Shown here: positions 1 to 5,041 of the stretch, piece by piece
Position numbering within the stretch: position 1 is the first letter of the stretch
Layout of the letters: each line of letters starts with the position of its first letter
NCBI GenBank assembly: GCA_003152145.1
Contig: PLZL01000364.1
Span: 1,243-6,283 of the forward strand
Direction: 5' to 3'
Length of the DNA: 5,041 nt
From: Limisphaerales bacterium
GTDB taxonomy: Bacteria; Verrucomicrobiota; Verrucomicrobiae; Limisphaerales; UBA11358
Position numbers and translations under genes: made by a program
The notes under the pieces: model-generated
What the model was told of the DNA's origin: nothing
The model's input: the letters and a program-made list of their open reading frames with translations, nothing else
Databases searched by the model: none

Positions 1-243
1 CGCTCGGTCATCGGCAACGTGGGCGCGAGCATTCAGGCGATCTTCGGCGGGAACATCTCGCTTTACACCAACCTTTGCGAGCGAGCCCGCGAAGACACGT
101 TCAACCTCATGCTCACGCACGCTGGCGAACTCGGCGCCAACGCGGTCGTCGGCGTGCGCTACGACGCGACGGAAATCGCGCCCGGCATCACCGAGGTGCT
201 GTGTTACGGCACGGCGGTTTTTGTCGAGGCCGAAAGCCGTTGA
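1..243 (+). CDS. YbjQ/UPF0145-family protein, C-terminal part (5' truncated by window)
   Basis: Frame 1 is open from the first base to the TGA at 241-243 and gives 80 residues. They match the C-terminal three quarters of the YbjQ/UPF0145 family, small proteins of about 105 residues often described as putative heavy-metal-binding and thought to form pentamers. Seen in the sequence: a helical stretch ([20 protein letters not shown]), then the family's best-conserved block, [16 protein letters not shown], and the closing strand [10 protein letters not shown]. Two cysteines are visible, at residues 25 and 68 of the visible part. The true start is upstream of the window, because the protein reads through the GTG at 19 with family-like residues (RSVIGN) before it. 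About 25 N-terminal residues should be missing. The biochemical role of this family is not settled, so family membership is confident but function is not. It is followed by an 84-nt spacer of octamer repeats, whose first unit includes the stop codon. Confidence 0.88.
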   Translation, partial: RSVIGNVGASIQAIFGGNISLYTNLCERAREDTFNLMLTHAGELGANAVVGVRYDATEIAPGITEVLCYGTAVFVEAESR

Positions 244-327
244 AACGTGAATTGTTGAATCGTTGCACCGGCAAGATGCGTGATTTGACGATTCAACGAT
301 GCAACCATCTAACGATTTAACGCTGAC
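240..327. repeat. Degenerate 8-bp repeat mosaic with inverted halves between the YbjQ-type gene and yebC
   Basis: The spacer is built from octamers. The right half reads acgattca (288-295), acgatgca (296-303), accatcta (304-311), acgattta (312-319) and a decayed unit acgctgac (320-327). A further degenerate unit, gtgatttg, sits at 280-287. The left half carries the complementary form: tgaaacg (241-247), tgaattgt (248-255), tgaatcgt (256-263) and tgcaccgg (264-271). The halves share a perfect 10-bp inverted repeat, gttgaatcgt (254-263) and acgattcaac (288-297), which could fold into a stem around a 24-nt loop. The array covers the whole gap and abuts the yebC ATG. I think similar octamers occur between genes in verrucomicrobial genomes, but that is from memory. 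Its function is unknown; candidates are a transcript-end hairpin, a protein-binding array or a spreading satellite. Confidence 0.7.
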
Positions 328-1071
328 ATGGCTGGTCATAGCAAATGGGCGAAGGTCAAGCACTTCAAGGGTGCGATTGACGCCAAGCGCGCGAGGATTT
401 TTTCCAAGCTCGCGCGTGAAATCACCGTGGCCGCGAAGGTCGGCGGAGGCGACCCGGACATGAATCCGCGCCTGCGCATGGTGCTGCTCAAATGCCGGAT
501 GGCCAACATGCCGCGCGACAACATCGAGCGCGCCGTCAAAAAAGGCGCCGGCGGCGGCGAGGTCGCGAACTTCGAGGATTTGACCTACGAAATTTACGGG
601 CCGGGCGGCGTGGCGCTGCTTGCGGAGGTGAGCACGGACAACCGCAACCGCACGGCGTCGGAAATTCGCAGCCTCGTGACCAAGAGCGGTGGCAGCATCG
701 CCATGGCGGGATCAGTCAGCCGTTTATTTCAACGCAAAGGACAGATTATTGTCTCAAGAGAAGCGGCGGGTGAAGACGCATTGATGGAACTGGCGCTGGA
801 AGCGGGCGCGGAAGACTTCAAGGCGGATGAAAACGGCTACGAGATTTTGACGGCGACGGGAGATTTCGAGGTCGTCCACAAAAAAATCGAGGCCAAAGGC
901 ATCCGGTGCGAGGCGGCGGAAATCACGTCGCTGCCGACGCTCGCCGCGCCGCCCGCCGATCCCGCCACTCTGGCCGCGGTCAACAAGTTGATTGAAGCCC
1001 TGGAGGAGCACGACGACGTGAAGGAAGTTTTCTCCAATGCGGAATTTCCGGAGGGAACGGTGGCGGCATGA
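328..1071 (+). CDS. yebC: YebC/PmpR/TACO1-family protein
   Basis: This 247-residue protein is full length for the family (E. coli YebC is 246). It opens with the near-invariant MAGHSKWAKVKHFKGAIDAK. The N-terminal helical domain covers about residues 1-78 and includes GGGDPDMNPRLR (39-50) and the MPRDNIERAVKKG stretch (61-73). The two alpha/beta domains follow, with YEIYGPGGVALLAEV (87-101), TDNRNRT (103-109), GSVSRLFQRKG (128-138), LEAGAEDF (157-164), and a C-terminal helix-strand ending HDDVKEVFSNAEF (228-240). Members were described as DNA-binding regulators (PmpR). YebC-type proteins and mitochondrial TACO1 are now linked to translation, relieving ribosome stalling at proline-rich stretches, so a cytosolic role on ribosomes is likely. 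An in-frame TAA at 310-312 makes ATG 328 the first possible ATG. No Shine-Dalgarno motif precedes it; the octamer repeats occupy that position. ruvC, a common neighbour elsewhere, is not next to it here. Confidence 0.97.
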   Translation: MAGHSKWAKVKHFKGAIDAKRARIFSKLAREITVAAKVGGGDPDMNPRLRMVLLKCRMANMPRDNIERAVKKGAGGGEVANFEDLTYEIYGPGGVALLAEVSTDNRNRTASEIRSLVTKSGGSIAMAGSVSRLFQRKGQIIVSREAAGEDALMELALEAGAEDFKADENGYEILTATGDFEVVHKKIEAKGIRCEAAEITSLPTLAAPPADPATLAAVNKLIEALEEHDDVKEVFSNAEFPEGTVAA

Positions 1072-1084
1072 GGCCGGTCCGGCC
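1072..1084 (+). other. Small GC-rich inverted repeat in the yebC-RND gap
   Basis: Directly after the yebC stop, GGCCG (1072-1076) and CGGCC (1080-1084) can pair around a 3-nt loop. As DNA it is an almost perfect 13-bp palindrome, GGCCGG-T-CCGGCC. No T-run follows, so it does not look like an intrinsic terminator. It lies roughly where a Shine-Dalgarno sequence for the RND gene at 1095 would be expected. It may be chance in GC-rich DNA, or it may modulate translation of the downstream gene. Confidence 0.35.
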
Positions 1085-1094
1085 AATTTGAACC

Positions 1095-3941
1095 ATGAAG
1101 GCGTTGAGCGCGGATTCTCTGCTTGCGCGGCTGCTGGGCAAACTGGCGGCGGCGGTGATTCGTCATCCGCGCTGGTTTTTTTATCCGCAACTGGCGCTGT
1201 TTTTTGCCAGCATCCTCGCCACCGTCGCGTTTTTGCAATTTGACACAAACCGCGACGATCTCGTTGGTCCCAACCTGAAGTATCACCGGAATTTTCTCGC
1301 GTTGCAAAAGGAGTTTCCGCAACAGGGCAACGACCTCGTGGTGGTCGTGGAAAGCGACGACACGGAGAAGAACCGGCAGTTTGTCGAACGGCTCGCGGCG
1401 AAAATGACGCCGGAAACCAATTTATTCCGTGATGTTTTTTATCAGCACGATTTAGCCATGATGGGCACCAAGGCGCTGTTTTTCGTGCCGGCGACGAATC
1501 TGGTGGAAATCCAAACGGCGCTTCACGGCGATTTGCCCTTCATTCAGCAATTCACGCAGACGACGAATCTCATTTCGTTTTTTGAGCAGATCAACACCGC
1601 GTTCCGCACCGCGCCGCGCGAGACGAACGAGCAGACCGAATCGCTGGTTCAAGCGCTGCCGGTTTTGACGCGCATTATCACGCAGGCCACGGCCAGTATG
1701 CAGATGCCAGGTCAACAGCCATCACCCGGGGTCGCGGCGTTGTTCGGCTCGACCAATGTTTCGGACATTTACAACACGCTGAATCACGGGCGGATTTTTT
1801 TGCTGGTAACGCATCCGCCGGTTGGCGAATTGAACAGCACGCCGCCTGCTCTTTGGAAACTTTTGAAAAATGCCATTTTAGAAAACGTGTTCCATCGGCG
1901 TGTCACCAGTGGCGATTTGACCGGCGATGCCATCGAGCGAATGCGCCAACTGATTCAGCAAACAAAAATCGAAGTGCCCGGCGTCAATGTTGGTCTGACC
2001 GGCGAACCAGTTCTGGATTACGACGAAATGGCGCAGTCGCAAAAGGACATGACGCTCGCCAGCCTTGTGTCGCTGTTCTTGTGCGCAATGATTTTCATTT
2101 ACGGCTACAACGAAACCGGCAGGCCGGTGAAGGCGACGATTTGTTTGATAGTCGGACTGGCTTACACGCTCGCGTTCGCGGCGTTGGCGGTCGGGCACTT
2201 GAACATTTTGACGATCACCTTCCTGCCCATGCTCATCGGACTGGGAATTGACTATGGCGTGCATTTGATCACGCGTTACGAGGAAGAATTGCGACACGGC
2301 AAGACACAGGAAGCCGCGCTGACCAAGGCCATGGTATTCACCGGCCAGGGCATTTTCACCGGCGCGCTGACGACGGCGGGCGCGTTCATCGCCATGGCAT
2401 TCACGAACTTCAGGGGCATTCAGGAAATGGGCGTGATTTGCGGCGGCGGATTGCTACTGTGCCTTGTGCCCATGATGACGTTGCTGCCGGTTCTGCTTTT
2501 GCGCGGCCGGCAGAACGTGATTGACCACGCCACGCGCGAAGACGAACACCGCGCGCGCATCGAAAATTTATGGCTGCAACGTCCGGCGATCGTGGTGGGC
2601 GTCACCGTCGCGCTCGGCGCGCTGGCGCTCACCCAGATATATCGAGGCAATGTGAAATTCGATTACAACCTGATGGAATTGCAAAGCCCCAGCCTGTCGT
2701 CGGTCGTATTTGAACAAAAATTGACGCATGCGGACAAATCAGTGCTTTTTGGCGCAATCGTCGCCACCAACCTGAACCATGCCATTGCGCTGGAAGAAAA
2801 GCTCAATGAACTTACCAACACGGTTGCCGACATCGAGTTGCCGTCGGACATGCTCGGAGCTTTTATCGAATCCAACCAAATCATAAAACTGCCGCTCATT
2901 CATGCCATCAAACAGGAAGTTGCGCCGCTGCAATTTGCCGCGCCGGACCCGAAACCGGTGAACCTTGATGATTTGAGCGTGACCTTGTATTCACTTTATG
3001 GCTATTGCGGGGCGGCGCTGGACGAAATCGGCAACAGCGATCCCGTGACGAATCAATTCGTTTCGCTGCAGCAGGCCATCGAGGCTTTGCGCATGGCGAT
3101 GTTGCAGGGCGACGCTACAGTGCTCGCGGCTCACGCGGACAAGCTCGCGCAATTCCAGCGCGCGCTGTTTTCCGACTTGCGCGAAACGTTTGAGTCCTTG
3201 AAAAACCAAAACGACAGCGCGCCGTTGAGCGTGGATGATTTGCCCGCGGCGTTGCGCGACCAATTCGTCGGCGAGACCGGAAAATTTCTGCTGCAGGTTT
3301 ATCCGAAAGCCGACGTGTGGGAACGCACGAATCAGGAGAAATTTGTCGCCGATTTGCGAACGGTTGACCCGAACGCCACCGGCACGCCCGTTCAACTATT
3401 GGAATATGAAACGCTGCTTAGAAACAGCTATATTCAAGCCGCGTGGTATTCACTCGCGGCGATTGCCTTTTTGGTTTTCTTCCATTTCCGCACGCTCGGC
3501 TCGGTGATTCTGGCGCTGCTACCTGTTGGTATCGGCACGCTGTGGCTGGCCGGGTTGATGGGGTGGTTCGGCATCTCGTTCAATCTGGCCAACATCATGA
3601 CGCTGCCGCTGGTTATTGGCATTGGCGTGACCAACGGAATTCAAATTCTCAATCGCTTCGCCGAAGAACGGACGCCGAACATTCTGGCGCGCAGCACCGG
3701 CAAGGCCGTGCTGGTGTCTGGGTTGACGGCCATCGCCGGATTCGGCAGTCTGATTCTCGCCAAAGATCAGGGTATTCATAGCTTGGGCTGTGTGATGGCC
3801 GTGGGCATTGCGACTTGTATGATTGCGGGTTTGACTTTTCTGCCGGCCTTGCTGAATCTGCTGGGCCGGTGGCGTCCTTTAATAAAACAACCCAGTGCCG
3901 ACAAAACATCGCCGACACCAGGTCAGGAGGAACCGAGGTGA
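1095..3941 (+). CDS. RND/MMPL-family exporter, HpnN (hopanoid transporter)-like
   Basis: This 948-residue inner-membrane protein has the duplicated RND plan. TM1 is at about 28-48, followed by a large periplasmic domain (50-318). TM2 to TM6 lie at about 318-338, 346-367, 369-392, 419-437 and 445-469, and TM7 at 497-515. A second periplasmic domain (518-780) follows, then TM8 to TM12 at about 781-798, 800-823, 829-852, 870-889 and 897-923, and a hydrophilic tail. HpnN/MMPL-like landmarks include FDTNRDDLVGPN after TM1, GHLNILTITFLPMLIGLGID in TM3-4, then YGVHLITRYEEEL, FDYNLMELQSPS after TM7, and FLLQVYPKADVWERTNQEKF before TM8. Family members use proton motive force to move lipids or other hydrophobic molecules out of the inner membrane; HpnN carries hopanoids. 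Asp386 in TM4 (GLGIDYGVH) is the expected proton-relay acid, but the matching TM10 segment (GIGVTNGIQ, 842-850) has Thr846 instead. An in-frame TGA at 1089-1091 fixes ATG 1095 as the first start. There is no clear Shine-Dalgarno sequence. The gap to yebC is 23 nt, suggesting co-transcription. The substrate is inferred, not shown; no hopanoid gene is visible here. Confidence 0.92.
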   Translation: MKALSADSLLARLLGKLAAAVIRHPRWFFYPQLALFFASILATVAFLQFDTNRDDLVGPNLKYHRNFLALQKEFPQQGNDLVVVVESDDTEKNRQFVERLAAKMTPETNLFRDVFYQHDLAMMGTKALFFVPATNLVEIQTALHGDLPFIQQFTQTTNLISFFEQINTAFRTAPRETNEQTESLVQALPVLTRIITQATASMQMPGQQPSPGVAALFGSTNVSDIYNTLNHGRIFLLVTHPPVGELNSTPPALWKLLKNAILENVFHRRVTSGDLTGDAIERMRQLIQQTKIEVPGVNVGLTGEPVLDYDEMAQSQKDMTLASLVSLFLCAMIFIYGYNETGRPVKATICLIVGLAYTLAFAALAVGHLNILTITFLPMLIGLGIDYGVHLITRYEEELRHGKTQEAALTKAMVFTGQGIFTGALTTAGAFIAMAFTNFRGIQEMGVICGGGLLLCLVPMMTLLPVLLLRGRQNVIDHATREDEHRARIENLWLQRPAIVVGVTVALGALALTQIYRGNVKFDYNLMELQSPSLSSVVFEQKLTHADKSVLFGAIVATNLNHAIALEEKLNELTNTVADIELPSDMLGAFIESNQIIKLPLIHAIKQEVAPLQFAAPDPKPVNLDDLSVTLYSLYGYCGAALDEIGNSDPVTNQFVSLQQAIEALRMAMLQGDATVLAAHADKLAQFQRALFSDLRETFESLKNQNDSAPLSVDDLPAALRDQFVGETGKFLLQVYPKADVWERTNQEKFVADLRTVDPNATGTPVQLLEYETLLRNSYIQAAWYSLAAIAFLVFFHFRTLGSVILALLPVGIGTLWLAGLMGWFGISFNLANIMTLPLVIGIGVTNGIQILNRFAEERTPNILARSTGKAVLVSGLTAIAGFGSLILAKDQGIHSLGCVMAVGIATCMIAGLTFLPALLNLLGRWRPLIKQPSADKTSPTPGQEEPR

Positions 3942-3967
3942 AAACCTCAATTGTTCAGAAAGCATAA
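3925..3967 (+). other. Shine-Dalgarno plus 9-codon mini-ORF overlapping the RND stop codon
   Basis: AGGAGG at 3925-3930 lies 7 nt before a GTG at 3938-3940 that overlaps the RND stop as GTGA (3938-3941), a classic translational-coupling layout. The frame entered there gives only VKTSIVQKA before a TAA at 3965-3967. It is the strongest ribosome-binding motif I see in the window, yet it leads to no gene. The same bases encode Gly-Gln-Glu-Glu at the RND C-terminus, so chance is quite possible. It could be a leader peptide or the remnant of a lost start. A 5-bp hairpin, GAGGT-GAAA-ACCTC (3935-3948), overlaps the same start. Confidence 0.25.
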
Positions 3968-4073
3968 AGAAAATCGGGCGAAAGTCAACACGAATGTTAA
4001 TATCAATGTTAAACTGAATCCAAATCCGCCACAATTGGCATAAAACATCTTTCAATAACGTTAACGTAATAGC
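3942..4073. promoter_or_regulatory. AT-rich spacer with GTTAA repeats and a 10-bp palindrome; probable regulatory region
   Basis: The composition drops sharply to AT-rich between the RND gene and the exported-protein gene, as expected for a promoter region. It contains an imperfect 12-bp direct repeat, aatgttaatatc (3993-4004) and aatgttaaactg (4005-4016), sharing aatgttaa. It also contains a perfect 10-bp palindrome, acgttaacgt (4058-4067). GTTAA thus occurs three times (3996, 4008, 4060). TTGGCA at 4035-4040 resembles a -35 box, but no convincing -10 follows at the right distance, so I do not call a specific promoter. All three reading frames are closed in this stretch. The repeats could be operator sites for the downstream gene; this is inference. 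Confidence 0.4.
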
Positions 4074-5041
4074 TTGATTTTTATTCACAAATATCCGGTT
4101 TTTCACATCAGGCGCAAAATATCGCACCGGCTTTTTCGTGGTTTGCGAGTTTGCGGTCTTGGACTGGTTTTAAGTTTTTGTTCTTCGGCCTTTGCCGAAA
4201 ATGTCTTTCACGCCGGTCTGTTTTTTGACGAATTCCCGCTGACGCTGGATGCGGGACACCGCACGGAGGCCGTCGGACCATTTTTTTACGACCAGCAAAA
4301 CGATTCGGAAATGACCTGGGCGATTCCGCCGCTGTTTTCACACGATGCGAACCCCGCTGTCGAATCACGGGCAGACGATTTGGTTTATCCGCTCCTGACC
4401 TATGAACGATACGGAACGCAATATCGCTGGCAGTTCATCCAACTGTTCAGTTTCTCCGGCGGCCAGGAACAGAATGAGTTCGAAAAAAGGCGCTTCACCA
4501 TATTCCCGATCTATTTCCAGCAGCGCTCGCCGGACACAAACGAAAATTACACCGCGCTTGTCCTGCTTTACGGCCACCTCAAGGACCGGCTGATGCGGGA
4601 CAAAATTTTCTTCGTCATGTTTCCAATTTACAGCGAGACGCAGAAGCGCGATGTCGTCACCGATAATTATCTTTATCCGGTCTTTCATTTGCGGCACGGC
4701 GACGATCTGCGCGGCTGGCAATTCTGGCCGCTCGTCGGCGCGGAACACAAGGACGTGATCACGCAAACCAACGGTTTCGGCGACGTTGAAATCGTCGCCG
4801 GGCACGACAAATTTTTCGCGCTCTGGCCCATCCATTTCTGGCAGAACACTGGCATCGGCACCGACGACCCGGAAAGATTCCGCGCCGACCTGCCGCTTTA
4901 CAGCACGCTTCGCTCGCCCCAGCGCGATTCGACCACCGTGCTCTGGCCGTTTTTCAGCTGGATTGACGAGCGCGAGAAAAGATATCACGAGTGGCAGGGG
5001 CCGTGGCCATTTGTGATTTTTGCGCGGGGCGAAGGCAAGAC
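4074..5041 (+). CDS. Predicted exported repeat protein with ~20-residue aromatic-Pro beta repeat (3' truncated, non-ATG start)
   Basis: Frame 3 is open from 4065 to the window edge, about 325 codons, with no stop. No ATG occurs before codon 4311, so the start is probably TTG 4074 or TTG 4143. I list the longer form; neither has a Shine-Dalgarno motif. A signal peptide is clear: basic HRLFRGLR, a hydrophobic core CGLGLVLSFC, then SSAFA|EN with cleavage after residue 41 (or 18 from TTG 4143). The mature part is rich in Trp, Tyr, Phe, Asp and Arg. It repeats a tetrapeptide about every 20 residues: PPLF 85, YPLL 105, IQLF 122, FPIY 144, VLLY 163, FPIY 183, YPVF 201, WPLV 218, WPIH 251, LPLY 273, WPFF 291, WPFV 311. 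One unit near 235 is degenerate. This suggests regularly spaced beta-strands, as in an outer-membrane barrel or a periplasmic beta-repeat fold. I do not recognise a named family. Its position after an HpnN-like exporter suggests an envelope role, by inference. Confidence 0.8.
   Translation, partial: MIFIHKYPVFHIRRKISHRLFRGLRVCGLGLVLSFCSSAFAENVFHAGLFFDEFPLTLDAGHRTEAVGPFFYDQQNDSEMTWAIPPLFSHDANPAVESRADDLVYPLLTYERYGTQYRWQFIQLFSFSGGQEQNEFEKRRFTIFPIYFQQRSPDTNENYTALVLLYGHLKDRLMRDKIFFVMFPIYSETQKRDVVTDNYLYPVFHLRHGDDLRGWQFWPLVGAEHKDVITQTNGFGDVEIVAGHDKFFALWPIHFWQNTGIGTDDPERFRADLPLYSTLRSPQRDSTTVLWPFFSWIDEREKRYHEWQGPWPFVIFARGEGK

Noticed and set aside
19..243. GTG at position 19 as the real start of the first gene
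   Set aside because: The frame is open to position 1, and residues before the GTG (RSVIGN) fit the YbjQ family, which is about 25 residues longer at the N-terminus.
240..327. CRISPR array
   Set aside because: The units are 8 bp and contiguous, with no unique spacers of 25-40 bp.
754..1322. Two overlapping minus-strand frames across the 3' end of yebC and the RND start
   Set aside because: They are antisense to well-supported family proteins, their products are low-complexity and Arg/Gln-rich, and they have no recognisable domain.
3935..3948. GAGGT-GAAA-ACCTC hairpin as a terminator for the RND gene
   Set aside because: The stem is only 5 bp, it overlaps the stop codon, and no T-run follows.
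4035..4051. TTGGCA as a sigma-54 or sigma-70 promoter element
   Set aside because: There is no TGC at the -12 position for sigma-54 and no good TATAAT-like box 16-18 bp downstream for sigma-70.
3879..4127. Minus-strand 82-codon frame crossing the AT-rich spacer
   Set aside because: It starts at GTG without a Shine-Dalgarno sequence, overlaps the 3' end of the RND gene, and its product resembles no family I know. The open stretch is a by-product of AT-rich repeats.
4365..4988. Minus-strand open frame of 207 codons
   Set aside because: It is antisense to the + strand frame, which has a clean signal peptide, regular aromatic-Pro repeats and no stop over about 970 nt. The minus product (for example REKFVVPGDD, RRALLEIDRE) shows no family motif.

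Overview
The window looks like chromosomal DNA from a Gram-negative bacterium, most likely a member of the Verrucomicrobiota (Pedosphaerales/Limisphaerales-like). This placement is inference. It rests on the wording of the YebC and RND proteins as I recall their relatives, on GC-rich coding DNA interrupted by AT-rich spacers, on start sites without Shine-Dalgarno sequences, and on octamer (acgattca-type) intergenic repeats. I could not run a search to confirm it.

Layout, all genes on the + strand: (1) positions 1-243 hold the C-terminal 80 codons of a YbjQ/UPF0145-type protein whose start lies before the window. (2) Positions 244-327 form a short spacer made almost entirely of degenerate 8-bp repeats in two opposing orientations, running up to the next start codon. 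(3) Positions 328-1071 encode a full-length YebC/TACO1-family protein. (4) After a 23-nt gap with a small GC hairpin, positions 1095-3941 encode a 948-residue, 12-helix RND/MMPL exporter of the HpnN (hopanoid transporter-like) type. (5) Positions 3942-4073 are an AT-rich spacer with GTTAA-type repeats and a perfect 10-bp palindrome. (6) From about 4074 to the window edge runs a gene with no ATG start: a predicted secreted protein with a signal peptide ending AFA, then a roughly 20-residue repeat marked by aromatic-Pro-hydrophobic-aromatic tetrapeptides. It runs off the end of the window without a stop codon.

Functionally, yebC and the RND gene are close enough to be co-transcribed, but the jobs of their products (translation or transcription control, lipid export) are not obviously linked. 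The RND gene and the downstream exported repeat protein make a more suggestive pair: an inner-membrane lipid/hydrophobe exporter followed by a candidate outer-membrane or periplasmic beta-rich partner. That pairing is inference from gene order only.

The most interesting items are the exported ~20-residue repeat protein, the octamer-repeat spacer in front of yebC, and the exporter's missing second-half proton-relay acid. I see no mobile element, RNA gene or CRISPR array.
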